A stretch of 34,818 bases of DNA from Bacteroidaceae bacterium (GCA_900770665.1 CAAGKZ010000022.1:1-34818); one strand, 5' to 3'; shown: positions 16,654-24,980, counted from the stretch's first letter. Numbers and translations: made by a program. Notes: generated by a model from the sequence alone, not told the origin.

Positions 16654-18540
16654 TTATTGATTATCTGTTTCAACACTCTGTTTCACCTCCTCAACACCCT
16701 CAATGCGCGAGATGCTCTCTATCACCTCCTGCAACTCGGCCGACGAGTGCACTGGGAACTCCATTGAGCAATAACCGATGGAGTCGCGGCTCTCGGTGCA
16801 GATACGTGTCAGTGAGAGCTGCAACTTGTTTGTTATGCAGTCGATAAGGTCTATGAGCAAGTGATTGCGGTCAATTACCACAATGTCAATCTTCACCGGA
16901 TAGAGGAATTCAAGGTCCTCCTCAAAATTCACGGCTACGATATCATCGCCACGCTGCGATGCCAGACGAATTGCCACCTTGCAGTCGCGACGGTGAATGG
17001 AGATTGTATCATCGGCGTTCTTGAAACCAATGACCTCGTCACCCGGCAAGGGACGGCAGTGCTCGCAACGGCAGAACTGCAGTTTGCGCTGTTTGTTGAG
17101 GAAACTGTTTATATGCGACTTTGCCTTGAATGTCGACACATGGTCAAGCCAATCGCGTTTGGGCGTTATGTTCTCGTTGGTACCAATCTGCACCACATCG
17201 CCACGCTCAAGCTCAGTTTTAACCGAACATAGCTGACCGTTGATGCGGGCATAGTGGGCATGCAGGCCAAGTTCGCTGTGTATTTCAAAGGCAAAGTCGA
17301 GTGCAGTAGCGCCCTTTGGCAGGATAATACCCTTGCCATCGGGGGTGTAGGCCTCTATATCATCATTGTAGAACGATGATGTCACACCATCCATGTACTC
17401 AACCTCCTTACCACGGGTTGCCATCTCCTGCAGCACGTGCTTGAACTTCTCGAGCCAGTTGGTGATGTTTGTCTCGGTACTCTCGGCAATGCAGCCGAAC
17501 TGCGACTTGCGAATCATGCGCTCCGATGAAATGTGTACCTCTTCCCATGTACCCTGCGGGGTCAGGAGCTTCACGTGATAGCTCTGGTAACCGTTCTCCT
17601 TGGGAGAGTCAATGTAATTTGCCACACTGCCGGGTTTCTCCTTGAAACGGTCGGTGAGGATTGAGTAAATCTTCAGGCTCATATCCTTCTCGGAGTATTC
17701 GTGCGTGTTGGGGTATATGATACGTATATAGTATTTGCCCTCGACGTGCTTGAAGTCGCAGCCGCTGCTGTTCATTTTGCGCCATGCGCTGTAGGGACCA
17801 CGTGAATAGACCTCGGTACGTGCCATCAGGATATCATTGTTCTCAAGCAGGCGTTCAATCTCAAACATGAAAGCCTTGAGCCCGGGCTCGCGCTCTTTAA
17901 GGTCCTTCGCAAGCTGCTCCTCAATATACGCATAGTCGCGCGGACAGCGGTAACGGAACGACAGGTTCTCCATCTCACGCTTGATATAATAGAGTCCAAG
18001 GCGATGAGCCAACGGAGCATAGAAGTAGTCCGTTTCACCGGCAATCTTCATCTGCTTGTCGGGGCGCATGCTGTTGAGCGTACGCATGTTGTGCAAGCGG
18101 TCGGATAGTTTGATGAGCAACGCGCGGATATCGTAGTGCAGCGAGTCGAGCATCTGCTTGTAGTTGTCAATCTGGCTCGACGATTTGGCTGTGCTCTTCT
18201 TTTTCTTCTTTGTCACCACGTTAACCAAGAAGGCTACGTCATCGCCAAAGCGTTCGCTTATATCCTCAATAGTATAAGGTGTATCCTCCACCACATCGTG
18301 CAGGAAGGCTGCAATTATAGGGTTCGCTCCAAGGCGCAACTCCTCGGCAACAATCCTTGCCACGGCAACAGGGTGCATAATGTACGGTTCACCCGACTTA
18401 CGGCGCTGCGCCATGTGTGCCTCACGTGCAAGGGTGTAGGCATCACCAATGCGCTGTATATCCTCGGCCGAGAAACGGCGGGCAAGACGCCCGAGCAAAT
18501 CATCGACCTGTTCATCAATCTTCTTAATTTCCAAATCCAT
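16654..18540 (-). CDS. RelA/SpoT-family (p)ppGpp enzyme, probably hydrolase-dominant
   Basis: A 628-residue RSH protein. The N-terminal HD hydrolase domain is intact: YIMHPVAVA (His56), HDVVED (81-86) and KLSDRLHNMRTL (144-155). The (p)ppGpp synthetase domain (about 235-345) keeps GPYSAWRKM and NGYQSYH but is divergent: the usual D-x-x-[AG]-x-R strand reads EGKYYIRII, without the Asp, and the E-x-Q-I-R-T motif reads EVHISS. TGS (AYTPDGKGIILPKGATALDFAF), a Cys-rich segment (CRCEHC) and an ACT domain at the C-terminus follow. The protein is shorter than the usual 700-plus residues. I infer mainly ppGpp breakdown, with a separate synthetase elsewhere. The Lys run KKKKKS (111-116) is unusual. Confidence 0.9.
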   Translation of the reverse strand: MDLEIKKIDEQVDDLLGRLARRFSAEDIQRIGDAYTLAREAHMAQRRKSGEPYIMHPVAVARIVAEELRLGANPIIAAFLHDVVEDTPYTIEDISERFGDDVAFLVNVVTKKKKKSTAKSSSQIDNYKQMLDSLHYDIRALLIKLSDRLHNMRTLNSMRPDKQMKIAGETDYFYAPLAHRLGLYYIKREMENLSFRYRCPRDYAYIEEQLAKDLKEREPGLKAFMFEIERLLENNDILMARTEVYSRGPYSAWRKMNSSGCDFKHVEGKYYIRIIYPNTHEYSEKDMSLKIYSILTDRFKEKPGSVANYIDSPKENGYQSYHVKLLTPQGTWEEVHISSERMIRKSQFGCIAESTETNITNWLEKFKHVLQEMATRGKEVEYMDGVTSSFYNDDIEAYTPDGKGIILPKGATALDFAFEIHSELGLHAHYARINGQLCSVKTELERGDVVQIGTNENITPKRDWLDHVSTFKAKSHINSFLNKQRKLQFCRCEHCRPLPGDEVIGFKNADDTISIHRRDCKVAIRLASQRGDDIVAVNFEEDLEFLYPVKIDIVVIDRNHLLIDLIDCITNKLQLSLTRICTESRDSIGYCSMEFPVHSSAELQEVIESISRIEGVEEVKQSVETDNQ

Positions 18541-18730
18541 AAGACAACGTGTTTTTACATCATCAGCAAAATATCACATGCTTCTTCAGGTGCATGGTAA
18601 TTCAAATTCGCTATTCTCCGCAAATTTGAAAAAAAAATATCCAATGTCAAAACAATTTCACAGTTTTTATAACGTCCCGACAAAAAAAGATATTATTCAA
18701 AATTCTTTAGCATTTTACGCCGTTTTTGTT

Positions 18731-18738
18731 TACCTTTG
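18731..18738 (+). promoter_or_regulatory. pheS -7 element
   Basis: TACCTTTG at 18731-18738 fits the consensus and is 28 bases before the start codon at 18766. The ATG at 18736 overlaps this box and so cannot be the start. TTTA (18706-18709) is a poor -33. Confidence 0.65.
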
Positions 18739-18765
18739 CACATTATTATAAAACAGCACACTATT

Positions 18766-19785
18766 ATGATAGAAAAAATAAACGGTTTGCTCCAGGAAAT
18801 TGCAGCATCAACAGCTACCAACGCCGAGGAGTTGGAGGCACTGCGCCTGAAGTACCTGAGCAAGAAAGGTATCATCAACGGTCTCATGGCCGAGTTCCGC
18901 GAAGTACCTGCCGAGCAGAAGCGCGAGGTCGGTGTAAAAATCAACGAGTTGAAGAACGCGGCACAGGAGCGTTTCAACGCCCTCAAGGAGCAGATTGAAA
19001 ACAAGGAGGAGGCGCAGTGCGAGATTGACCTCACACGCCCTGCCTACCCAACCACTCTTGGCACACGCCACCCATTGTCAATCGTCAAGAACGAGATTGT
19101 CGACATCTTCGCACGCTTGGGCTTCTCAATTGCAAACGGCGTCGAGGTGGAGGACGACTGGCACGTATTCTCGTCAATGAACTTCGCCGAGGACCATCCC
19201 GCACGCGACATGCAGGACACATTCTTCATCGAGGCTCACCCCGACATTATCCTGCGCACACACACCAGTAGCGTGCAGAGCCGCGTGATGGAGACAAGCC
19301 AGCCCCCAATCCGCATCATAGCCCCGGGCCGTGTATACCGCAACGAGGCCATCAGCTACCGTGCACACTGTTTCTTCCACCAGCTGGAGGGTCTCTACAT
19401 CGACAAGAACGTATCGTTCACCGACCTTAAACAGGTGCTCCTTCTCTTTGCACAGGAGATGTTCGGCAAGGACACCAAGATACGTCTGCGCCCATCATAC
19501 TTCCCGTTCACCGAGCCAAGTGCCGAGATGGACATCAGCTGCAACATCTGTGGCGGCAAGGGTTGTCCGTTCTGCAAGAACACCGGTTGGGTTGAGATTT
19601 TGGGTTGCGGTATGGTTGACCCCAATGTACTCGAGCTTTGCGGCATCGACAGCAAGGTATACTCGGGCTACGCATTCGGTATGGGCATCGAGCGCATCAC
19701 CAACCTCAAGTATCAGGTAAAGGACCTTCGCCTCTTCAGCGAGAACGATATCCGTTTCCTCAAACTCTTCGAGAGCGCCAACTAA
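18766..19785 (+). CDS. pheS: Phenylalanine-tRNA ligase alpha subunit
   Basis: A 339-residue class II aminoacyl-tRNA synthetase subunit; with PheT it charges tRNA-Phe. A coiled-coil N-terminus (1-85) precedes the catalytic core: TLGTRHPL, GVEVEDDWHVFSSMNF, HPARDMQDTFF, LRTHTSSVQSR (motif 2 region), GRVYRNEAISYRAHCFFHQLEG and FGMGIERI (motif 3). A small zinc-ribbon-like insert CNICGGKGCPFC is present, which is known in many non-proteobacterial PheS proteins. The start was chosen as MIEKINGLL because it is downstream of the -7 box. pheT is not adjacent; instead a histidine phosphatase follows after a repeat. Confidence 0.96.
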   Translation: MIEKINGLLQEIAASTATNAEELEALRLKYLSKKGIINGLMAEFREVPAEQKREVGVKINELKNAAQERFNALKEQIENKEEAQCEIDLTRPAYPTTLGTRHPLSIVKNEIVDIFARLGFSIANGVEVEDDWHVFSSMNFAEDHPARDMQDTFFIEAHPDIILRTHTSSVQSRVMETSQPPIRIIAPGRVYRNEAISYRAHCFFHQLEGLYIDKNVSFTDLKQVLLLFAQEMFGKDTKIRLRPSYFPFTEPSAEMDISCNICGGKGCPFCKNTGWVEILGCGMVDPNVLELCGIDSKVYSGYAFGMGIERITNLKYQVKDLRLFSENDIRFLKLFESAN

Positions 19786-19795
19786 AGTTACAGTT

Positions 19796-19867
19796 TGTCA
19801 TATCGAACACATGTGAGATATCTAACAATTCACTTTTAAGATCCCTCACACAAGGTTCAGGATGACA
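19796..19867. repeat. Dispersed TGTCAT...ATGACA inverted repeat (full copy)
   Basis: A 72-base copy directly after pheS. The left arm is TGTCATATCGAACACATG; the right arm ends GGTTCAGGATGACA. The last ATG (19862) creates a false upstream start for the phosphatase gene. Confidence 0.8.
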
Positions 19868-19882
19868 CAATTCCACGGCACT

Positions 19883-20383
19883 ATGGCTACAACCATATAC
19901 ATGACTCGCCACGGCGAGACAATAGAGAACTCAAAAGGCCTGTTCCAGGGACAGACCCCCGGTCACCTTTCGGAACTTGGCATTGAGCAGGCACACTCGT
20001 TGCGCCCACGCATTGCAGAGCTTGAGTTCGACGTTGTACTCTGCAGCGACCTCAAGCGTTGCCTCGACACAGCAGAGATAGCACTCCAGGGCATTGAGTG
20101 CACCTTTATAAAAGAGCCGCTGCTGCGCGAGCGCGACCTTGGTAACCTCGCCGGTACCCCAATTAAAGGCGCCGTCTACAACGACACAGTAGAGACCGAG
20201 GAATCGATGAAGGAACGCGCCCACAAGTTTCTGGACAAGGTACGCCGCGAATACCCGGGGAAGAAAATCCTTGCCTTCAGTCACGGATTCTTCTGCCGCA
20301 TCATGGAAGCGGAAATCAAGGGAGTCACCCACCGCGATGTCACACTCTTCGGCAACTGCGAGATAAGGGAGTTCATAGTATAA
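19883..20383 (+). CDS. Histidine phosphatase family (phosphoglycerate mutase-like) protein
   Basis: A 166-residue protein of the RHG superfamily. The catalytic His is in MTRHGET (His10), the acid in LLRERDLG (Glu83) and the second His in FSHGFF (His134); the substrate pocket is short, so a small-molecule phosphatase is more likely than the glycolytic mutase. The substrate is unknown. Met at 19883 (MATTIYMTRHGE) was chosen because it sits a few residues before the first strand, whereas the in-frame ATG at 19862 is inside a repeat. Terminator directly downstream. Confidence 0.88.
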   Translation: MATTIYMTRHGETIENSKGLFQGQTPGHLSELGIEQAHSLRPRIAELEFDVVLCSDLKRCLDTAEIALQGIECTFIKEPLLRERDLGNLAGTPIKGAVYNDTVETEESMKERAHKFLDKVRREYPGKKILAFSHGFFCRIMEAEIKGVTHRDVTLFGNCEIREFIV

Positions 20384-20384
20384 A

Positions 20385-20426
20385 ACAAATAATGATGGCG
20401 ACCATGCGGTCGCCATCATTATTTGT
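20385..20426 (+). terminator. Bidirectional terminator with a 19-bp stem
   Basis: A perfect 19-base inverted repeat (20385-20403 with 20408-20426) with loop ATGC separates the phosphatase (+) from the secreted protein (-). The minus strand ends in TTTGTTTTA, so it serves that gene at least. The core GGCGACCATGCGGTCGCC equals that of the rnpB terminator. Confidence 0.85.
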
Positions 20427-20444
20427 CAACATTAGCCAAACAGG

Positions 20445-20867
20445 TTACTTTATCCCCTCCTCTACAGCCTTGTCAAACTCGGCCTTTGTACAGGGTTTGC
20501 GAATAATCCAATATGTTACTTTTGAGTCATTCGGGTTGATTGCATCACCCTTCAAATGCAGTTCCCATCCTTCTGAGATAAAATACATCAACGCAGCAGC
20601 CGGTGTTCTGAATTTTATTTTCTTCCCATCCTCGCCTTTCAGCTTCTGAATTTTCTTTCCATCATCAATCTCAACACCAAAACCTTCATTGTCCATACCG
20701 CCGGAAATGATTACAACATTATACATGTAATACTGTTGTTCTTCTACCTGCGACTCAACAACTTCCTGTTCAACAGTCTGCTGTTCCACATCCTTCTGCT
20801 CAACCTCTTGTGCAAAAGCCAAGAATGGCAATGCCATAAATGCCGATAAAAATAAAGTCTTTTTCAT
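20445..20867 (-). CDS. Small secreted protein with a Glu/Gln-rich linker
   Basis: A 140-residue protein with signal peptide MKKTLFLSAFMALPFLAFAQ. The mature N-terminus is a run of VEQ-like triplets (EVEQKDVEQQTVEQEVVE), probably disordered or coiled. The C-terminal domain (YYMYNVVIISGG... AALMYFISEGWELHLKG... YWIIRKP) recalls the DUF4177 pattern of 'EGWELV' proteins, which is a weak resemblance. Function unknown. It is monocistronic, ending at the shared terminator. Confidence 0.7.
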   Translation of the reverse strand: MKKTLFLSAFMALPFLAFAQEVEQKDVEQQTVEQEVVESQVEEQQYYMYNVVIISGGMDNEGFGVEIDDGKKIQKLKGEDGKKIKFRTPAAALMYFISEGWELHLKGDAINPNDSKVTYWIIRKPCTKAEFDKAVEEGIK

Positions 20868-20965
20868 AATTGGTAATCGTTTATAGTCAGTTAATTATCA
20901 TCATTATTTTGCGAATATAACTGAATTTAAACACAAAAGCAACAAAGAAGCATTTTTTATGCAAA

Positions 20966-21445
20966 TTATTTAAAATAAATGAGAATACGTCTACATACGC
21001 CCATGACAATCATTGTTAGCGCAAACATTGACACTCCTAAAATCATAGCCAACACAATACTTCCTACGACATATTGACATAGACTTTGTTTTACCGAATT
21101 ATATGATACACTTTCAACAGAAAATGAATTCTCAACATTAAGAACCCAGGCGCCTGTCATCATAGAAGCATACAAAATAAACGGAACCATCGGTGGAATA
21201 CTGATATTAGAAAATATAATTACTATAACTTTATCCAATTTCAGTATATAGGAAGAAAAAGCGGCAAAGATTGTCTGCCAGACCCAAATTGGAATCACCC
21301 CACAAAAAACGCCCCAACCGATTGCTACTGCAATTCTTAAATCAAAATTTCCCTTATTCACTATACGGCGATTAATGCATTTCTTCAATATCTGTGCTTT
21401 TAACTTAGACCTTTTTATTCTCTTGCGTTTTATCATTGCCGGCAT
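20966..21445 (-). CDS. DUF2062 family membrane protein
   Basis: A 159-residue protein. A basic N-terminus (MIKRKRIKRSKLKAQI) is followed by the DUF2062 signature GWGVFCGVIPIWVWQTIFAA (helix 1), SNISIPPMVPFILYASM (helix 2) and a last helix around 128-150. Two starts are possible (21445 or 21436). DUF2062 domains are found next to glycosyltransferases or alone, and their role is not known. Its start lies only 35 bases beyond the T-run of an RNA terminator, and I see no promoter in that gap, so expression may need read-through of that terminator. Confidence 0.8.
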   Translation of the reverse strand: MPAMIKRKRIKRSKLKAQILKKCINRRIVNKGNFDLRIAVAIGWGVFCGVIPIWVWQTIFAAFSSYILKLDKVIVIIFSNISIPPMVPFILYASMMTGAWVLNVENSFSVESVSYNSVKQSLCQYVVGSIVLAMILGVSMFALTMIVMGVCRRILIYFK

Positions 21446-21480
21446 ATCACTTTAGAGTTTCTACAGTTGATAGTGGACAT

Positions 21481-21519
21481 AAAAAAAGCGTGAAGCCTCG
21501 CATTGTCGCTCGCTTCACG
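21481..21519 (-). terminator. Intrinsic terminator of the structured RNA
   Basis: Minus strand CGTGAAGC (21512-21519), a 15-base loop, GCTTCACG (21489-21496), then CTTTTTTT. It sits 35 bases upstream of the DUF2062 start codon. Confidence 0.85.
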
Positions 21520-21793
21520 TTCTGAGGCCTTCGCATTGCCCTGTCTGTTAAAACGAGCAACGCTGAAGCCCCACGCCAATATATAAAATACCTCAACAAT
21601 ACCATAGCTGCCAACAAGCAGAGAAACGCTATTGACAGTATAGTATCTGAGGTATGTGTATACATACCCATGGGACATCTACGTTGCTTTGTTTTTGACA
21701 GACATTTTGAAAGTTGCGAAGTTTCAGAACGTCAAAACCAAAGCGTTGTAAACGCCTTTTCAATATGTCTTGTCTCATGGCATTTCGCATGAG
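21481..21793 (-). ncRNA. Structured non-coding RNA candidate
   Basis: The minus strand from about 21793 to 21481 looks like one RNA. It begins after a -7 box and ends in an intrinsic terminator. Predicted helices in order: GTCTCATG/CATGAGAC (8 bp) near the 5' end; a seven-base-pair hairpin around the GTATGT/ACATAC palindrome (21652-21669); a long bulged arm (ACCTCA with TGAGGT, ATAC with GTAT, ATAGC with GCTAT); and a 16-bp hairpin with two mismatches formed by GGGGCTTCAGCGTTGC and GCAATGCGAAGGCCTC. Short ORFs cross it in several frames, but none looks like a protein. I cannot name the family; a 6S-like or leader RNA is possible. Confidence 0.6.
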
Positions 21794-21798
21794 ACATG

Positions 21799-21806
21799 CA
21801 AAAATA
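21799..21806 (-). promoter_or_regulatory. -7 element of the structured RNA
   Basis: Minus-strand TATTTTTG at 21799-21806. The -33 position reads TTTT rather than TTTG (21826-21829). The predicted start is just before the first 8-bp hairpin. Confidence 0.55.
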
Positions 21807-21856
21807 CTTCTATAATTCATTATATAAAACATTTACTCTATTTTTTTTACTTTCAC

Positions 21857-21887
21857 TTTGAAAAGCAACATCTAAGAACTATCTTCG
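21857..21887 (+). promoter_or_regulatory. nth promoter
   Basis: TTTG (21857-21860), exactly 19 bases, TATCTTCG (21880-21887), 20 bases before the start codon. The -7 variant is the same as that of phoH. Confidence 0.65.
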
Positions 21888-21906
21888 CAAGAACTGAGAA
21901 TATACT

Positions 21907-22554
21907 ATGAAAAAGAAAGAGCTATATAATAAGGTAATAGAATATTTTGAGGTTGCTATGCCGGTGGCCGAGACGGAGCTCAACTACTCCACCCCTTTTG
22001 ACCTTCTTGTAGCCGTCATCCTCTCGGCACAGTGCACCGACAAGCGTGTGAACTTGGTCACCCCCGACCTAATTGCACGTTACCCCGATGCACAGGAGAT
22101 GGCACAGGCACACCCCGATGAAATCTACAACTACATAAAGAGTGTCTCATACCCCAACAACAAGGCAAAACACCTTGTGGGCATGGCACAGAAACTGTGC
22201 AGCGACTTTGGCGGCGAGGTGCCCGATACGCTTGAGGAGCTCACCACCCTGCCCGGCGTAGGACGCAAAACGGCAAACGTAATCCTCTCCGTGGTGTGGG
22301 ACAGGAGCGCAATGGCTGTGGACACGCACGTATTCCGCGTAAGCCACCGCATAGGGCTAGTATCCAAGCGCTGTACCACACCTTATAGCGTAGAGATGGA
22401 GCTGATGAAATACCTGCCTCACGAAGTTATTCCCAAGGCACATCACTGGCTCATACTGCACGGCCGCTACGTCTGCACGGCACGCTCACCCAAGTGCAGC
22501 AAGTGCGGACTGAAGGAGATTTGCAAGGAAGGGACAAAGAGAGGAACAATTTAA
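21907..22554 (+). CDS. nth: Endonuclease III
   Basis: A 215-residue DNA glycosylase/AP lyase that removes oxidised pyrimidines in base excision repair. It has the helix-hairpin-helix LPGVGRKTA (115-123; catalytic Lys121), catalytic Asp139 in AVDTHVFRVSHRIG and the C-terminal [4Fe-4S] loop C190-X6-C197-X2-C200-X5-C206. Length is normal. It is followed 26 bases later by the acyltransferase gene, whose base composition differs, so they need not belong together functionally. Confidence 0.97.
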   Translation: MKKKELYNKVIEYFEVAMPVAETELNYSTPFDLLVAVILSAQCTDKRVNLVTPDLIARYPDAQEMAQAHPDEIYNYIKSVSYPNNKAKHLVGMAQKLCSDFGGEVPDTLEELTTLPGVGRKTANVILSVVWDRSAMAVDTHVFRVSHRIGLVSKRCTTPYSVEMELMKYLPHEVIPKAHHWLILHGRYVCTARSPKCSKCGLKEICKEGTKRGTI

Positions 22555-22580
22555 TAATATAATTTGGCAATAATATTATA

Positions 22581-23600
22581 ATGAGACTGCAACAATTTGA
22601 CGCTTTAAAACTTTTTGCAATATATTTAGTGATATTTGGACATTGCTTACAGCATCTACTAAGCACAGACCATGTAGATGAAACAGGATATGTGATAATA
22701 TATTCGTTCCACATGCCATTGTTTATAATGATATCGGGATATTTTGCATCTTCGGGACTCAAAAGGAACTTTTTACCAGGCATTGTAACCAAAGCACGAC
22801 AACTATTACAGCCTTGTATTAGCGCATCAGTCATAATGGCATTGCTCTATTACATTGCTAAAGGCTGTAATTTCAGTTACAGATTAAACTTTGAGTTACT
22901 ATATGCATTCTGGTTCTTGAAAACGGCATTTTTCTGTTTTCTTTTGGCAAGAACCGCATATTCATTTGGCAAATTCAAGATTATTGCGTTCTTGGGCACA
23001 CTATTCTTGACCCAAATACCACAAATCAACCATATTCCATATTTTACAACGAACATTGACATAATGTACCCATGTTTTGTTGTTGGAATACTTCTAAAGA
23101 CATATTGGGACAGAATCCAGGCAAACTCAAGGTCCATTGCCATAGTCACCGGAATAATCTTCGTAGTCATGCTACTATTCTGGGGCAAGGAATTCTGGCA
23201 ACCTACATACGCTATGCTGTATAAATTGAAAGCAGGAGAATATTCCGAAGGTTTCTACTTGGCATATATTAGGTTATACAAGCTTGTCATTGGCATCTCG
23301 GGTTCAATATTTTTCATCACATTGTTCCACATTTGTATTTCCGACACGCATAATGCCATCATAAAAAAAGTATGCAAAAACGGCGAGTATACCATCGGTA
23401 TTTACATACTGCAGACATTCATATTGGAAACAATTCTCGTGAGATATATAAATTTTGACAATGTAAATAGTTTGGTATTCAATTTTGTGATAGCACCTAT
23501 CCTATCGGTATCCATCTTAATTTTATGCACCTGGCTGTCAAAGATGCTAAACATAAACAAATACACGGCATTTCTATTTTTAGGAAAGAAATTAGAGTGA
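22581..23600 (+). CDS. Acyltransferase 3 family membrane protein (fucose 4-O-acetylase-like)
   Basis: A 339-residue integral membrane protein with about ten hydrophobic helices. The N-terminal QQFDALKLFAIYLVIFGHC and the FHMPLFIMISGYF block are typical of acyltransferase family 3 and of fucose 4-O-acetylase-like proteins, which transfer acetyl groups to sugars of surface polysaccharides or lipids. The His in FGHC is the likely catalytic base. The gene is visibly more AT-rich than nth and pgk on either side, which suggests acquisition by transfer. No glycosyltransferase is nearby, so the acceptor is unknown. Confidence 0.85.
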   Translation: MRLQQFDALKLFAIYLVIFGHCLQHLLSTDHVDETGYVIIYSFHMPLFIMISGYFASSGLKRNFLPGIVTKARQLLQPCISASVIMALLYYIAKGCNFSYRLNFELLYAFWFLKTAFFCFLLARTAYSFGKFKIIAFLGTLFLTQIPQINHIPYFTTNIDIMYPCFVVGILLKTYWDRIQANSRSIAIVTGIIFVVMLLFWGKEFWQPTYAMLYKLKAGEYSEGFYLAYIRLYKLVIGISGSIFFITLFHICISDTHNAIIKKVCKNGEYTIGIYILQTFILETILVRYINFDNVNSLVFNFVIAPILSVSILILCTWLSKMLNINKYTAFLFLGKKLE

Positions 23601-23669
23601 CACCATAGGATTTACGCATAAGATATAATTTTATCAAGAATTTATAACCTTGTTTATATAAAAATATTA

Positions 23670-23677
23670 TATCTTTG
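23670..23677 (+). promoter_or_regulatory. pgk -7 element
   Basis: TATCTTTG at 23670-23677, a perfect -7 box. CTTG at 23649-23652 is 17 bases upstream. The leader is about 45 bases. Confidence 0.7.
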
Positions 23678-23729
23678 CAATATTGCTGTAAATAGAGACT
23701 GATTTTATTAACTAAATAAATTTTCAATC

Positions 23730-24980
23730 ATGACAATTGACAATTTCCAGTTTGCCGGTAAGAAGGCAATCGTTCGTGTTGATTTCAACGTGCCCTTGAA
23801 CGAGGAGGGTAAAATCACTGACGATACACGTATCCGCGGTGCTCTCCCCACATTGAAGAAGGTTCTTGCTGACGGTGGTGCTCTCATCATTATGTCACAT
23901 ATGGGCAAGCCAAAGGGCAAGGTTAACGCAAAGTACTCTTTGAGCCAGATTGTTGATGCTGTTTCAGAGAAGTTGGGTGTTGCTGTTCAGTTCGCTCCCG
24001 ACTGCGCAAAGGCTGCCGAGGCTGCTGCCGCATTGAAGCCGGGTGAGGTTTTGATGCTCGAGAACCTCCGTTTCTATCCCGAGGAGGAGGGCAAGCCTGT
24101 AGGTATCGACAAGGAGGATCCTGCATACAACGATGCAAAGAAGGCTATGAAGGAGTCACAGAAGGAGTTCTCAAAGACTCTCGCTTCTTACGCAGACTGC
24201 TACATCAACGACGCATTCGGTACAGCTCACCGTCGTCACGCATCAACAGCCGTTATCGCTGACTACTTCGATGCTGACAACAAGATGCTCGGTTACTTGA
24301 TGGAGAAGGAGGTTCAGGCTGTTGACAACATCCTCAAGGACATCAAGCGTCCATTCACAGCTATCATGGGTGGTTCAAAGGTTTCTACAAAGATCGGTAT
24401 CATCGAGAACTTGATGGACAAGGTAGACAACCTCATCCTCTGCGGTGGTATGACATACACATTCGCAAAGGCTCAGGGTGGCGAAATCGGCCGTTCAATC
24501 GTTGAGGACGACAAGCTCGACCTCGCTATTAGCATCATGGAGCAGGCTAAGGCAAAGGGTGTAAACCTTGTTCTTGCCGAGGATTGCGTTGCTGCCGATG
24601 ACTTCTCTAACGACGCCAACACACAGGTTTGCCCTGCAAAGGCTATCCCTGCAGGTTGGGAGGGCTTGGACGCAGGTCCAAAGGCTCAGGAGGCTTTCGC
24701 AGCTGCTATCGTTGACGCAAAGACTATCCTTTGGAACGGTCCTGCAGGTGTGTTCGAGTTCGACAACTTCACAGCCGGTTCACGCGCTATCGCCGAGGCT
24801 ATCGGCAAGGCTACTGCAAACGGTGCGTTCTCACTCATCGGTGGTGGCGACTCTGTAGCTTGCATCAACAAGTTCGGTATGGCCGACCAGGTATCATACA
24901 TCTCAACAGGTGGTGGTGCTCTTCTCGAGGCAATCGAGGGTAAGGTTCTCCCAGGCGTTGCAGCTATCAAGGGCGAATAA
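23730..24980 (+). CDS. pgk: Phosphoglycerate kinase
   Basis: A 416-residue glycolytic enzyme: 1,3-bisphosphoglycerate + ADP to 3-phosphoglycerate + ATP. Signatures: VRVDFNVPLNEEGKITDDTR (substrate Asp/Asn/Arg), MSHMGKPKGK, LENLRFYPEEEG, NDAFGTAHRRHAS, AIMGGSKVSTKIG, LILCGGMTYTF, WNGPAGVFE and the C-terminal GGGDSVACINK and STGGGALLE. Codons are strongly biased (GCT, GGT, AAG, CTC), as expected for a highly expressed gene. Single gene with its own promoter and terminator. Confidence 0.98.
   Translation: MTIDNFQFAGKKAIVRVDFNVPLNEEGKITDDTRIRGALPTLKKVLADGGALIIMSHMGKPKGKVNAKYSLSQIVDAVSEKLGVAVQFAPDCAKAAEAAAALKPGEVLMLENLRFYPEEEGKPVGIDKEDPAYNDAKKAMKESQKEFSKTLASYADCYINDAFGTAHRRHASTAVIADYFDADNKMLGYLMEKEVQAVDNILKDIKRPFTAIMGGSKVSTKIGIIENLMDKVDNLILCGGMTYTFAKAQGGEIGRSIVEDDKLDLAISIMEQAKAKGVNLVLAEDCVAADDFSNDANTQVCPAKAIPAGWEGLDAGPKAQEAFAAAIVDAKTILWNGPAGVFEFDNFTAGSRAIAEAIGKATANGAFSLIGGGDSVACINKFGMADQVSYISTGGGALLEAIEGKVLPGVAAIKGE

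Noticed and set aside
21447..21678. Overlapping small proteins in two frames
   Set aside because: They overlap a predicted terminator and strong RNA helices, lack any recognisable domain, and read as by-products of a structured RNA.
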